Assembly: GCA_963735455.1 (NCBI GenBank)
Contig: CAVTKZ010000002.1
Location: 1,302,001 to 1,366,000 of the forward strand
Direction of reading: 5' to 3'
DNA: 64,000 nt
Source of the DNA: Palsa-1033 sp963735455
Lineage (GTDB): Bacteria; Chloroflexota; Limnocylindria; Limnocylindrales; CSP1-4
Positions 17,444-26,369 of the stretch are shown piece by piece (the stretch's first letter is position 1; every line of letters starts with the position of its first letter). Made by a program: the position numbers and the translations under genes. The notes under the pieces are model-generated. The model did not search any database and had not been told where the DNA came from. It saw nothing but the letters and a program-made list of their open reading frames with translations.

Positions 17444-20245
17444 TCAGCCGATCAGCTCGAGGTTGGCCAGGCTGGCCAGCATCGTCTTGTGGCCGACGGC
17501 GCTGTCCCGGAAGGCGACGGTCACCTCCTCGTCATCCCGGGTCAGCCGGGCCGAGACAACGATCCCGTCTCCGAACCGGGCGTGATGGACACGGTCGCCG
17601 TCGCGGTAGCGGCGCTCGCCGGGCACGATCGGACGGGCCGGGATCCGGGCCGGCGCCTCCTCGATTCGGCGGACCGGCAGGTCGTCGGGCGCCTCGTGGT
17701 CGACGTCCGCCGGGTCGTCCCAGGCCCGGATCCCCCGGCCCGGCGTGGTCAGCTCGCCGGACCGCGCCCCGGCGGCGTACGACGAGCGCTTCGCGGCGAG
17801 GTCACGGGTCGGGGCGAAGGGCGTGCCGGCCGGCGGGGCGCCGGGGCGGCCGCTGCCCTGGCGGTAGGCGCCGCCGCCGGCCCGGATCGGGGTCCCGAAG
17901 CGGCTCGAGCGGCGCGCCCCGAAGACCAGCTCGAGATCGAGCGGCCCGTCGGCGTGGTCCTCGTCGGCGCGCAGGTTCGGGCCTTCCATCAGCTCGGCCG
18001 GGATCTCGAGCAGGAAGCGCGATGGAACCGTCGCTCCGCTGGCGCCCCAGGTCGCCCGGTGCCAGGCGTGGGACAGGAACAGGCGGCGCTTGGCCCGGGT
18101 GATCCCGACGTAGGCCAGCCGGCGCTCCTCTTCCAGCTGGCGCTCGTCGTCGAGCGCCCGGCTGTGAGGGAAGGTGCCTTCCTCGAGGCCGGCGATGAAG
18201 ACGACCGGGAACTCGAGGCCCTTGGCCGCATGGAGGGTGATCATCGTCACCGCGTCGGCGTCGCCGGCATACGAATCCTGGTCGGCGACGAGGGCCGTCT
18301 CCTCGAGCAGCCGGTCGAGGGCGTCCTCGGGCGACAGGTCGTCATAGCGGGTCGTCACCGAGCGCAGCTCGAGCAGGTTGTTCCAGCGGTCCTCGCCCTC
18401 CTCGGAGCCGTCGGCCAGCATCGCCCGGTAGCCCGACCGCTCAAGGACGGCGTCGAGCAGCTCGGGCAGGGCCAGCAGCCCGATCCGCGTCCGGAGCGAG
18501 GCGATGATTGCCGCGAAATCGGCCAGCGCGGCCCGGGCCCGGGGCACGATCCCCTCGACCTGGCCGGCGACGGCGGCCTGGATGGCGGCCCAGAAGGTGC
18601 CGATCAATTCGCGCCCGGCGGCGGCCCGGAGGACTTCGACCGTCTTGTCGCCGATCGCCCGGGCCGGCACGTTGATGATCCGCTCGAAGGCGATCGCGTC
18701 GGTGTCGCTGCGCAGGACGCGCAGGTAGGCCAGGGCGTCCTTCACCTCGCGGCGCTGGTAGAAGCGGGTGCCGCCGATCAGCTGGTAGCGGATCCCGTAG
18801 CGCAGGAACGCCTCCTCGATCGCCCGGCTCTGGGCGTTCGTGCGATACATCACGGCGACGTCGCGCGGGCTGGAGCGACCCTCCTCGTCATCCGCCTTGC
18901 GGGTCAGCAGCGCCCCGCCGCCGATCAGGCCCTCCACCTGGCGGGCGATCCACTCGGCCTCCTCCTCCTGGTTGTAGGCCTCGAAGCGCTGGATCGGGCG
19001 GCCACCGGCCTGCTCGGTCCACAGCTTCTTGTCGGTTCGGGCCGTGTTCTTGCTGACGACGGCGTGGGCCGCATCGAGGATCAGCTGGGTGGAGCGGTAG
19101 TTCTGTTCGAGCTTGACCACCGTGGCGTTCGGCTCGTCCCGCTCGAAGTCGAGGATGTTGCGCAGGTCGGCGCCGCGCCACGAGTAGATCGACTGGTCGT
19201 CGTCGCCGACGACGCACAGGTTGTGGTGGCGTGCAGCGAGCGCCCGGACCCACAGGTACTGGGCCCGGTTGGTGTCCTGGTATTCGTCGACGTGGAGGTA
19301 GCGCCAGCGGTCCTGATAGCGGCTCAGGACGGCCGGCGCCTCCTCGAAGAGGCGCACCGCCTCGAGCAGGATGTCGTCGAAGTCGAGCGCGCCGAGGGCG
19401 CGCAAGCGGGCCCGGTAGATCCGGGCCAGGTGGGCGATCTGGCGCTCGTGATGGTTCAGCGCAGCGTCGGCCAGGGCGTCGGCGTCGAGCATCTCGTTCT
19501 TGGCCCGGCTGATCGAGCCGAGCACCGCCGCGGGCCGGAACTCCCCGGTCGCCGGGAGGTCCTCTTCCTTGAGGATCTGCTTCATCAGGGTCTGCTGGTC
19601 GTCGCTGTCGTAGATCACGAAGCGGCGGTCCAGGCCGATCGCTGCCCCGTCGCGCCGGAGGGCCCGGGCGCAGACGGCATGGAACGTGCCGCTCTCGACC
19701 TCCCGGCCGGCCTCGCCGACGAGGGCCACGATCCGCTCCCGGAGCTCACCCGCCGCCCGGTTGGTGAAGGTCACGGCCAGGATCTGCCAGGGCCGGACCC
19801 CGAGGACCCCGACGAGGTAGGCGACCCGGTGGGCGAGGACCCGGGTCTTGCCGCTGCCGGCGCCGGCCAGGATCAGGAGCGGGCCCTCGGTGGTCGTGAC
19901 GGCCCGGGCCTGCTCGGGATTCAGGCGGGCGACGATTCGCTCGGCGAGCGCGGCCCGGGCGGCCGGGTCCGGCGCGGCGGCCGGCTGCGGTCGCGGGTTG
20001 CCATCCGGATCGTCGGGTGGCGGGGGCTCGTCCCCGAACGGATCGCCGGCCGGCTCGCCGGGCGTCCGGGGAGCCCCGGGGCGGGCCTTCGCCCGGCGCT
20101 TGCGGACCGTCCGGGGATCCTGCTCGAGGGCCTGGTCGGAGGTGTCGAGGCCCTCTGCCTCGACGGATTCGGACGGCGCTGCGTCGGGGAACGGGACGTC
20201 CTCGTCGGGCGGCTCGGGGAAGAGCCGATCGGTCACAAATGGCAC
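17444..20245 (-). CDS. UvrD/PcrA superfamily 1 DNA helicase
   Basis: 3'-5' DNA helicase of repair and replication restart, 933 residues. An acidic, Pro-rich extension of about 115 residues precedes the helicase core. The Q motif is at 'LNPEQARAV', Walker A 'AGAGSGKT', Ia 'TFTNRAAGELRER', Walker B 'HVDEYQDTN', motif III 'VVGDDDQSIYSWRGAD', IV 'LEQNYRST', V 'ITLHAAKGLEFPVVFI' and VI 'LAYVGITRAKRRL'. The C-terminus has the PcrA-like basic patch and a small SH3-like tail ('DRVHHARFGDGIVV') that in PcrA binds RNA polymerase. The GTG at 20245 is chosen because a TACAAT box ends 6 nt before it. Confidence 0.95.
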   Translation of the reverse strand: MPFVTDRLFPEPPDEDVPFPDAAPSESVEAEGLDTSDQALEQDPRTVRKRRAKARPGAPRTPGEPAGDPFGDEPPPPDDPDGNPRPQPAAAPDPAARAALAERIVARLNPEQARAVTTTEGPLLILAGAGSGKTRVLAHRVAYLVGVLGVRPWQILAVTFTNRAAGELRERIVALVGEAGREVESGTFHAVCARALRRDGAAIGLDRRFVIYDSDDQQTLMKQILKEEDLPATGEFRPAAVLGSISRAKNEMLDADALADAALNHHERQIAHLARIYRARLRALGALDFDDILLEAVRLFEEAPAVLSRYQDRWRYLHVDEYQDTNRAQYLWVRALAARHHNLCVVGDDDQSIYSWRGADLRNILDFERDEPNATVVKLEQNYRSTQLILDAAHAVVSKNTARTDKKLWTEQAGGRPIQRFEAYNQEEEAEWIARQVEGLIGGGALLTRKADDEEGRSSPRDVAVMYRTNAQSRAIEEAFLRYGIRYQLIGGTRFYQRREVKDALAYLRVLRSDTDAIAFERIINVPARAIGDKTVEVLRAAAGRELIGTFWAAIQAAVAGQVEGIVPRARAALADFAAIIASLRTRIGLLALPELLDAVLERSGYRAMLADGSEEGEDRWNNLLELRSVTTRYDDLSPEDALDRLLEETALVADQDSYAGDADAVTMITLHAAKGLEFPVVFIAGLEEGTFPHSRALDDERQLEEERRLAYVGITRAKRRLFLSHAWHRATWGASGATVPSRFLLEIPAELMEGPNLRADEDHADGPLDLELVFGARRSSRFGTPIRAGGGAYRQGSGRPGAPPAGTPFAPTRDLAAKRSSYAAGARSGELTTPGRGIRAWDDPADVDHEAPDDLPVRRIEEAPARIPARPIVPGERRYRDGDRVHHARFGDGIVVSARLTRDDEEVTVAFRDSAVGHKTMLASLANLELIG

Positions 20246-20251
20246 GTGGCC

Positions 20252-20257
20252 ATTGTA
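20252..20257 (-). promoter_or_regulatory. -10 box of helicase-ligA operon, leaderless spacing
   Basis: TACAAT on the minus strand, 6 nt before the GTG at 20245. It faces away from the methyltransferase -10 box 40 bp further on, making a compact divergent promoter pair. Confidence 0.55.
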
Positions 20258-20297
20258 GGGCGGGCTCCTGCACCACTCCTGACCGGGGATGGCTGGC

Positions 20298-20303
20298 TAT
20301 CCT
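20298..20303 (+). promoter_or_regulatory. -10 box of methyltransferase gene, leaderless spacing
   Basis: TATCCT, 6 nt before the GTG at 20310. This supports GTG 20310 over the in-frame ATG at 20289, which would lie upstream of the transcription start. Confidence 0.5.
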
Positions 20304-20309
20304 CGTCGG

Positions 20310-21107
20310 GTGCACGACGAGGAGGTCGATACCGGCAGCAGGCAACGGGTCAAGGCCATGATCACGGCGGCCTGGGATCGGGGCGCCGCCGGGTACGACC
20401 GGATCCCGCGCCACGGGATCCTCCACGACGACGAACGGCGGGCCTGGCGCCGGCTGGTCGCCGCGATCCTCGGTGATGCGACCCACTCGGAAGTGCCCCG
20501 CCGGGCGGTCCTCGACGTCGGCACGGGGACCGGGACGCTGGCCCTGCTCGCCGCGGAACTCGGCCACGACGTGGTAGCGATCGACCTGTCCGAGGCGATG
20601 ATCCTGGCGGCCCGGCGCAAGAGCATCGAGAGCGGGATCGCGGTCGACTGGCGGATCGGCGACGCCGAGGAGCCGCCCGTGCCCGGGGCGAGCTTCGACG
20701 CCGTGGTCAGCCGCCACCTGGTCTGGACCCTGCCCGATCCGGGCCTGGCGGCGCGCGCCTGGCGCACCCGGCTCAGGCCGGGCGGCCTGGTCGCGGTGAT
20801 CGACGGCACGTATCCGCGCCAGCCGCTGCCCATCCGCCTGCTGGCCGCCGCGGCGACCAGGCTGGTCGGCAACGAGGACGCTGGCGAGCACCAATACCCG
20901 GCCGAGATCGACACCCGGCTGCCGCTCCTCGAGCAGCGCAGCCCGGAGGCGATGATGGCCGTCCTGCGCCAGGCCGGCTTCGAGCGGGTGCGCGCCCGGA
21001 GCCTGGGCGAGATCGACCGGGTGGAGCGGGCCCACCTCGGCCTCGTCGAGCGAGCCGCGGACGGCTGGCGGCGCTACCTGGTCGTGGGCCGGGCGCCGCG
21101 CGCCTGA
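20310..21107 (+). CDS. class I SAM-dependent methyltransferase
   Basis: Cytoplasmic methyltransferase of about 265 residues with the Rossmann-type fold. Motif I is 'VLDVGTGTGTLALLAAELG', the acidic end of strand 2 is 'VVAIDLSEAMI', motif II region 'DWRIGDAEEPPV', and motif IV 'DAVVSRHLVWTLPDP'. The post-motif 'RPGGLVAVIDG' is normal. It resembles UbiE/COQ5-like small-molecule methyltransferases, but the acceptor cannot be told. I place the start at GTG 20310 rather than ATG 20289 because of the -10 spacing. Confidence 0.88.
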   Translation: MHDEEVDTGSRQRVKAMITAAWDRGAAGYDRIPRHGILHDDERRAWRRLVAAILGDATHSEVPRRAVLDVGTGTGTLALLAAELGHDVVAIDLSEAMILAARRKSIESGIAVDWRIGDAEEPPVPGASFDAVVSRHLVWTLPDPGLAARAWRTRLRPGGLVAVIDGTYPRQPLPIRLLAAAATRLVGNEDAGEHQYPAEIDTRLPLLEQRSPEAMMAVLRQAGFERVRARSLGEIDRVERAHLGLVERAADGWRRYLVVGRAPRA

Positions 21108-21125
21108 CCCAGTCCGGGGCCGGGC

Positions 21126-22001
21126 TTACGGGCCGGCGCTGGCCTCGACGACCTGCTCGGGCGGTGGCGCGCTGATCGTCACCGGCGCGTTGAACTTCGA
21201 GAGGCTGAGGGTCAGGTTGAAGGTGCCGTTCGCGCCTCCGTCGATCAGGGCGACGGCCTGGACCGGCAGCAGCGTGTCCTGCTCGATCGACAGGGTGACG
21301 CTGACCGAGGCGCTGGCCCCGCTCGGCAGCGGCAAGCCGAGGCCCGTGTCGTCGCCGGATTTGAGCGGGACGACGAGGACGATCGTGTAGCAGGTCTTCT
21401 GGCCGCAGCTCGCGTCAGGGCCCTTGGTTGGCGGATTGGGCAGGCTGTCCAGGCCGGCCGTGATCTGGCCGACGAGGTCCAGGCTTGCCTCCGGGGTCGG
21501 CGCCGCGGCGGGCGACGGACTGGCGCCGCCGATCCGGCGCGGCGTGGGGACGGCACTGGGTGGGATGGTGGCGTCCGCGGCCTCCGACGTGTGAGTCCAG
21601 CTGGAGCCCGACAGGCTGTTCCGGCTGTAGGTGTCCGGCCCGATCTGGAGGTAATCCACCTTCAGGGCGAACAGCGCCGGGACCGAGATCGACAGCGAGG
21701 CCCGCTCGTTGGGCACGTCCGCGTCGGCCGTCAGGGAGGTCCCCTTCAGGTCGATCGCCGAATCCGTGCCGCTATTGGTCAGGTCCGCCTCGAGCGTGCC
21801 GGTCAGCGATCCGTCGAGGTGAAACGTCCGGGCATCGTTGAGCGCGGTGAGGCTCCGGGCCAGGATCTCCTTGGGGTCCGTCAGGCCGGGCCCGCCGGCC
21901 GCGGCCGGGCTGCTGCTGCCATTCCCGCAGGCGGCCAGCAGGACCCCGAGGACGAGGACGGCGATCGCGTGACCGAGGCGGCCGCGGGCCGGGCGGTTCA
22001 T
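21126..22001 (-). CDS. secreted lipoprotein, LppX/LprG-like
   Basis: 291 residues. Signal peptide with lipobox LLAACG near residue 25, a Ser/Ala linker, then a beta-rich domain with alternating hydrophobic strands ('FHLDGSLTGTLEADL', 'LKVDYLQIGPDTYSRN'). Its pattern resembles the LppX_LprAFG family of lipid-carrier lipoproteins, but this is a by-eye match. A Pro/Ser/Ala-rich insert lies mid-protein, and one likely disulfide is 'CGQKTC'. ATG at 22001 lies 6 nt after TACGAT and gives a well-placed signal peptide; an upstream in-frame ATG at 22031 would be outside the transcript. Confidence 0.72.
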   Translation of the reverse strand: MNRPARGRLGHAIAVLVLGVLLAACGNGSSSPAAAGGPGLTDPKEILARSLTALNDARTFHLDGSLTGTLEADLTNSGTDSAIDLKGTSLTADADVPNERASLSISVPALFALKVDYLQIGPDTYSRNSLSGSSWTHTSEAADATIPPSAVPTPRRIGGASPSPAAAPTPEASLDLVGQITAGLDSLPNPPTKGPDASCGQKTCYTIVLVVPLKSGDDTGLGLPLPSGASASVSVTLSIEQDTLLPVQAVALIDGGANGTFNLTLSLSKFNAPVTISAPPPEQVVEASAGP

Positions 22002-22007
22002 CGCCAG

Positions 22008-22013
22008 ATCGTA
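22008..22013 (-). promoter_or_regulatory. -10 box of lipoprotein gene, leaderless spacing
   Basis: TACGAT on the minus strand, 6 nt before the ATG at 22001. Confidence 0.5.
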
Positions 22014-22109
22014 GCCCGGGTGACTGATCAATGGCTGAATCTAGGACGGCGGTCGTCGTCGCTGTCGTGGCCCGCCATGGTGGGCCGCTGTCGCGGGCCG
22101 GAGGCCGGG

Positions 22110-22688
22110 TCAGCCGCCTTCGCCGGGGTCCTCGTCGTGCACCGCGCTGGTCAGGTCGAGCGCGCCGGCGGCCCTCACCGGCGGTGCGCCGGGTCCTTCC
22201 CAAGGCAGATACGGTGCGGCCTCCTCTTCGGCGGCCCGGATCGAGCTGGCCATCGCCCGGTTGATCAGCAGCGTCTCGACCTGGTCGTGGATCGTCCGGA
22301 CGCCGCGCAGGTAGCTGATCACCGCGTCGGTCAGGGGCACCCACGGTGCGCGACGGAGCACGCCGGCCAACGGGTTCGACGCCGCCGTGCCGTGGATCGC
22401 GCCCTTGATCTGATAGGGGCCCATCTCGACGACCACGTTGCGGGTGTGCGTATGGAGCCGGCGAGCCGCGGAGCCGCGGGGCCCGACCGCAACCACGGCG
22501 AACAGCTCGTCGCGATCGACAACGAGCTCGGCGATCTCGGACAGGTGGCCGTCGGCCAGGCTCTCGAGGCGGGCGCCGATGATTCGCAGCTCCGGTTGCT
22601 CGTTGAGCAGGTCGGTCAGCCGGCCGTCGCCCAGCTCCACCGAGCCGAAGAGCCGGCAGTCTGCCGCGTAGGCTTCGAGGTCGATCAC
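22110..22688 (-). CDS. conserved-looking cytoplasmic protein, unknown
   Basis: 192 residues without signal or membrane segment. A beta-rich first half ('LRIIGARLESLADGHLSEIAELVVDRDELFAV' region) precedes an amphipathic C-terminal half ('IHDQVETLLINRAMASSIRAAEEEAA') and an acidic tail. 'VVVEMGPYQIKGAIHG' suggests a small nucleotide- or effector-binding fold, but I do not recognise a family. The GTG at 22688 is preceded by TAGCAT at 6 nt. Confidence 0.7.
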   Translation of the reverse strand: MIDLEAYAADCRLFGSVELGDGRLTDLLNEQPELRIIGARLESLADGHLSEIAELVVDRDELFAVVAVGPRGSAARRLHTHTRNVVVEMGPYQIKGAIHGTAASNPLAGVLRRAPWVPLTDAVISYLRGVRTIHDQVETLLINRAMASSIRAAEEEAAPYLPWEGPGAPPVRAAGALDLTSAVHDEDPGEGG

Positions 22689-22694
22689 CCCGTC

Positions 22695-22700
22695 ATGCTA
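22695..22700 (-). promoter_or_regulatory. -10 box of unknown gene, leaderless spacing
   Basis: TAGCAT on the minus strand, 6 nt before the GTG at 22688. Confidence 0.5.
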
Positions 22701-22764
22701 GCCGACGATCCGCCGGAATCTGGAGTTCGGGCCGATTGCCGGGCGTATTCCGGTGCGTCCGGGC

Positions 22765-23415
22765 CTACGCCCCGGACGACGAAGGCAGCAGATAGAGGAC
22801 GATTAGGGCAATGATCACGGCCATCCCCCAGGCCGGATTGATCAGGGCCGCGACGAAGGCGATCAGGAAGCCGGGCGGGCCAAGGCGATAGCTTCGGGTG
22901 ATCGAGTCGATCGAGCGCCGCTGGACGTCGGCACGCAGGACGCCCCGCCCTCGGCGCACCTGGTCCCACAGGATGTTGAAGGCGAGGGCGATCGCCACGA
23001 ACGTGCCGGCGTAGACCAGGACGCCGATCTGCCCGGTCGAGGTTCCCAGCGTGGCGGCCAGGAGGGCCGTCGGGAACGGGACGAAGCCCACGATCAGGAG
23101 CAGGAGCAGGTTCGACAGGATCAGCCCGTGGCTGACGACCGCCACCAGCCGGATCAGGTTGTGGTGGTTGGCCCACATGATCCCGATCGTCGCGAAGCTG
23201 ACGAGGTAGCCGAGGTAGCTCGGCCACAGGGCGCCCAGCGCGGCGAGGAGATGGGCGCTCGTATCGAGGTCGGCTGCCGGGGGCACCCGGATCTCGAGCA
23301 CGAGCAGGGTGATCGCGATCGCGAAGACGCCGTCGCTGAATGCCTCGAGCCGCTCCGGCCCGCGCCGGTTGTCGGCTCGCTCCGCGGCCTCGTCGAACGC
23401 CGTGGGTTCTGCCAT
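22765..23415 (-). CDS. TMEM175-family (DUF1211) integral membrane protein
   Basis: 216 residues with six hydrophobic helices. The family signature is plain near the N-terminus: 'RLEAFSDGVFAIAITLLVLE', where the FSDG and the pore-lining Ile/Leu of helix 1 form the potassium filter in characterised bacterial homologues. 'IMWANHHNLIRL' in helix 3 is also typical. Likely a tetrameric potassium-selective channel. The start at ATG 23415 is supported by a GATAAT box 6 nt upstream. Confidence 0.9.
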   Translation of the reverse strand: MAEPTAFDEAAERADNRRGPERLEAFSDGVFAIAITLLVLEIRVPPAADLDTSAHLLAALGALWPSYLGYLVSFATIGIMWANHHNLIRLVAVVSHGLILSNLLLLLIVGFVPFPTALLAATLGTSTGQIGVLVYAGTFVAIALAFNILWDQVRRGRGVLRADVQRRSIDSITRSYRLGPPGFLIAFVAALINPAWGMAVIIALIVLYLLPSSSGA

Positions 23416-23421
23416 CGCGCG

Positions 23422-23427
23422 ATTATC
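23422..23427 (-). promoter_or_regulatory. -10 box of TMEM175 gene, leaderless spacing
   Basis: GATAAT on the minus strand, 6 nt before the ATG at 23415. The first base departs from the TAnnnT pattern of the others, but the last three match the TATAAT consensus. Confidence 0.5.
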
Positions 23428-23658
23428 GACGCGATCGTGCCTGCGCGGCGGTCCGGCGGCGCCGGGCAAAGCCTCTGGCGGCTCCCGAATCTGGCGAATA
23501 TTCGCCCACGTAGTACTAATCCGGGAGTGGAGGCTGTTTGCGGCAGAATCGGCAGATTCCTGAGCTGGGTCGTGCAAGAGTCGAGCGTGCATTCGTTGAA
23601 TCAGACCCGAAACTGCCCCAAGTCCCGGCCGAACACTTCCGGGGCTGATATTCGCCAG

Positions 23659-23817
23659 GTTTGGAACGAGCGCCGTGCTCCGTGGCCTGAACAGCGCTCA
23701 GGCGAGTTCTGGGCTCAGGCGTGGGATTTTGGGAGGCTGGGGCCGCGCTCCGTGGCCTGGACCGGCACTCCGAGCTGTTCTGGCGGCCGGCATGGGAGTG
23801 GATCGCACGCAACTGGC
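23659..23817 (+). pseudogene. tandem decayed copies of a small-gene 3' end
   Basis: Two successive segments resemble the last third of the intact 73-residue protein at 27033-27254. Copy B (from 23727) reads 'FWEAGAALRGLDRHSELF' then 'WRPAWEWIARN'; the intact protein reads 'WEAEAERRHLDRRLGDF' then 'WAPAWGWIAER'. Copy A (from 23659) shares the stretch gctccgtggcctg with copy B and encodes 'GEFWAQAWDF'. Small indels separate the copies. No start codon or N-terminal half precedes them. Confidence 0.6.
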
Positions 23818-23965
23818 CGGCGGCTTCCTCGGGACACCCAAGTTCGACCCTGCCACGGCCCAGACGACGACCGTGGTCCCGATCTCGGTTGAATGGCTCA
23901 GCTGTGCACCGAAGAATGCCTCCTGATTGGCGCCGCCGAGCGTCACCTACACCCAGCATCATCAT

Positions 23966-25399
23966 TCAGCTGGGCACGAACTCGGCCTCACTCTCGACAC
24001 GCCGGTCCCGACCAGTGCGCCGGCTGGGCCGGTCCTTGCGCCGGCTCATCTCCTCGTCCGCCACTTTCATGAAGCCGTCCAGCTCGTCCTTGCCGGCTTC
24101 CTCCTTTGACCAGAGCCGGCCGACGTCATCCTTCGCTGGCCTGAGCTCCTTGAGGGTCGGCAGGAGGCAAGCGCCCGCCGTCGCGGAGACGCGCAGTGGG
24201 CCGCGCACAGGGTGCTCGATCGTCGGCTCGATGAGCCGGCGGAGTCGATCGATGACCTCCTCGGCGGCGGCTTCGTCGCTGACGCCGGTCGCGAGCGCGA
24301 GGAACTCATCGCCATGTAGGTGCGCGATGAAGAGGTCCCGGCCGATGGCCATCTGCAGGCGACGTCCGACCTCGAAGAGGACGTCGTCGCCGACCTTGTG
24401 GCCATTGTCGTCATTGACGCGTTTGAAACCGTCGAGGTCGAGGTAGATGAGGCATCGCCTTGGCTGGGTCGCATCGCCGCGCGGCAGGTCGCGCCAGAGC
24501 TGATCGAACATCTGGCGCGTCGGGAGGCCCGTCTTCTCGCTGTACCGCAGCCGCCAGCTCGACTGGTGGTGGGCCATAGACCGGCTGGCAGCCAGGTCCG
24601 CGACGACGATCAGGACCGGGGCCCACCAGAGACCTTGGACGTACACGAGGGCTGCCAACCACGCGATGCACGCCTCGGCGCCCCCCGCGACAGCCCAGTC
24701 GACCCTGCTGACGATGGCAAAGGCTCCGTTCAGATGGCGGCCCCGCCGGGCGTACCACAGAGCGAAGCCGAGGCCTTGTTCGATCGTAACCGCCACCGCG
24801 GTGCCGATGAGGATCGCGCCGAGATCGCGCACCTGGATCGGATCGATGGGAGCGAGGCGGACGCCGAGCATCACCACGGCCCCCACGGTCGCCGCGAGGC
24901 AGCGTACGGCGTGGCCCCCGAGCAGGTCGAACCGTGGGGTTCCTTCGCGAAAAGCCCGGATCGGAACGGTGCCGAGGAGCGCGACCCAGGCCGCGGCGGC
25001 GGGACCACCGAGTAGTCCGGCCGCCATGACCGGGGCGATCGAGTAGACGAATGGGACCTGCCCGGTCCCTCGGGTGCCCTGGGTGGCGGTCGCGAGACAG
25101 ATCGCGACCCACAAGGTGCACCCGGTCAGGGCCGGATCGAGGCCGAACGGCGCATACGGGAGCTGTATCGCCCCGAAGAACGGGTAGAACACCAGGGTCG
25201 CGGCAATGACGGCCGCGAAGCCGACGGCGCAGTACGTGGCCACCAAGGCAGTCAACAGACGAGGATTCGCATCAGCCGTGGATGTTGCGTGCAGGACACG
25301 CCCATCCCGCCGGAGCAGCGCGATCATCCGAGGCACGACGGGCGACGTCTGTCGTCCCGCCGACCGGAATGTCGACGACAACCCGGACGCCGAGTCCAT
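23966..25399 (-). CDS. membrane-anchored GGDEF-domain protein
   Basis: Putative diguanylate cyclase or c-di-GMP-related sensor of about 477 residues. The first 290 residues hold roughly six to eight transmembrane helices with no recognised sensor name (MASE-like). A linker leads to a GGDEF domain: 'LIYLDLDGFKRVNDDNGH' is the metal and substrate segment and the active-site loop reads 'HLHGDEFLA', with His in the first Gly position. That change may lower or abolish activity. The basic C-terminus is 'SRRKDRPSRRTGRDRR'. ATG 25399 is preferred; a TTG at 25426 is possible. It lies in an accessory-looking patch. Confidence 0.85.
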   Translation of the reverse strand: MDSASGLSSTFRSAGRQTSPVVPRMIALLRRDGRVLHATSTADANPRLLTALVATYCAVGFAAVIAATLVFYPFFGAIQLPYAPFGLDPALTGCTLWVAICLATATQGTRGTGQVPFVYSIAPVMAAGLLGGPAAAAWVALLGTVPIRAFREGTPRFDLLGGHAVRCLAATVGAVVMLGVRLAPIDPIQVRDLGAILIGTAVAVTIEQGLGFALWYARRGRHLNGAFAIVSRVDWAVAGGAEACIAWLAALVYVQGLWWAPVLIVVADLAASRSMAHHQSSWRLRYSEKTGLPTRQMFDQLWRDLPRGDATQPRRCLIYLDLDGFKRVNDDNGHKVGDDVLFEVGRRLQMAIGRDLFIAHLHGDEFLALATGVSDEAAAEEVIDRLRRLIEPTIEHPVRGPLRVSATAGACLLPTLKELRPAKDDVGRLWSKEEAGKDELDGFMKVADEEMSRRKDRPSRRTGRDRRVESEAEFVPS

Positions 25400-25529
25400 G
25401 CTCGGACCCGACCTGACGATATACAAGCGTCCATCACCCGCAGGTAACCCGGCTGACTACCGGGCGGACACGAAACAGCGAGCCCCCCAGAGCACGACGA
25501 TGACGAGCCGATGAAGAGCCCGATGGGCG

Positions 25530-26369
25530 TCACTTGAGCCCACCGGTTGGTGGCGGCACGAGGCCGCAGTCGGGTGTCGTGCACAGGACGAGGCCCAACT
25601 CGCTGAGGCCCTCAGCCAGCGGTGTGAAGCCGAGCGAGCCACCGAAGGAGCGGCTCGTCACCCCGGCCGGAATGCCGCGGACGAGAACGACGCTGCCGGA
25701 GTCGCCACCGCCCACCTGGACGGGCGAGTGCACCATGCAGGGGAAGTAGGAGCCGTCGTAGGTCGGCGAGACGAGGTTGTCGCCCTTCCACTCGACGCTC
25801 CCGGTTCGGTAGTCGTTGCGACCGTCCATCTCGACCGGGTCGCCGATGGCGATGTCGGCGCAGGTTAGGGCCTTCGCGTCTGGGCCGAGGATCCGATAGC
25901 CGCCCACACCGAGATCGATGACGTTGAGGTGGCCCCACGGGATCCGGTCAGGGTTGACGATCACGTAGTTCATGTCTGACGCATGGCAGGTGTGGCCGGC
26001 ATACGCGCAGGTCGAGTCCTGGGCCTCGGGGCCGACGACGCCCTGCCCCGCGATCACCACTCCCTCGCCGCCGCAGTGCGGCGACGATGTCAGGACGATC
26101 GTGTCGCCGAGCCGGGCATACACGCCGCCCGAGCAGTAGCCCGGGATCTGCTGACCGGCGAGGACCGGCGGGTCGTACAGCGGGGTGGTGCGGTGCGCCG
26201 TCGTGATCGTGGTCACGCCCCAAACCACGCCTATGCCGAGCAACAGGCCGGCGAGCGCGACGATGAGGAGCCGACGAGCGCGGACCAGCGGGCTGGTCCT
26301 GGTGTCCTGAGACCGATGCCCAACAGAACCGCGATACCAACTCAGCCTTCCTGGCTCCGAGTTTCTCAA
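25530..26369 (-). CDS. membrane-anchored trypsin-fold (S1-like) protein
   Basis: About 279 residues: a basic N-terminus, one transmembrane helix ('LLIVALAGLLLGIGVVWGV', about residues 35-53), then an extracellular domain. 'VGGGDSGSVVLV' matches the GDSGS nucleophile loop of chymotrypsin-like proteases; 'LTSSPHCGG' could supply the His and 'SDMNYVIV' the Asp. Six or more Cys suggest disulfides. The His context differs from the usual TAAHC, so activity is uncertain. The start is inferred as TTG at 26369, which overlaps the upstream stop as TTGA; no ATG or GTG gives a sensible N-terminus. Coupled to the preceding membrane protein. Confidence 0.65.
   Translation of the reverse strand: MRNSEPGRLSWYRGSVGHRSQDTRTSPLVRARRLLIVALAGLLLGIGVVWGVTTITTAHRTTPLYDPPVLAGQQIPGYCSGGVYARLGDTIVLTSSPHCGGEGVVIAGQGVVGPEAQDSTCAYAGHTCHASDMNYVIVNPDRIPWGHLNVIDLGVGGYRILGPDAKALTCADIAIGDPVEMDGRNDYRTGSVEWKGDNLVSPTYDGSYFPCMVHSPVQVGGGDSGSVVLVRGIPAGVTSRSFGGSLGFTPLAEGLSELGLVLCTTPDCGLVPPPTGGLK

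Larger units (their letters stand above)
23416..23965 (-). other. 550-bp spacer without an intact gene
   Basis: No convincing coding region on either strand; the long open frames here have shadow-like composition. It holds the TMEM175 promoter at one end, a tandemly repeated gene relic at 23659-23817, and the 3' side of the GGDEF gene at the other end. The AT content is a little higher than in neighbours. Confidence 0.6.

Noticed and set aside
13996..18102. Very long plus-strand open frame (over 1300 codons)
   Set aside because: It is the antisense shadow of gatA, gatC and ligA; high GC removes stop codons. Composition is Arg/Gly/Pro/Asp-heavy with no domain.
20289..20309. ATG 20289 as start of the methyltransferase
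   Set aside because: It lies upstream of the likely transcription start set by TATCCT at 20298-20303; GTG 20310 fits the local leaderless spacing.
17357..20476. Plus-strand open frame of about 1040 codons
   Set aside because: Antisense to the helicase gene, whose motifs are complete on the minus strand.
23516..23965. Minus-strand open frame of 149 codons in the spacer
   Set aside because: No Shine-Dalgarno or -10 spacing; composition is that of a shadow frame, and it covers the tandem relic in antisense.
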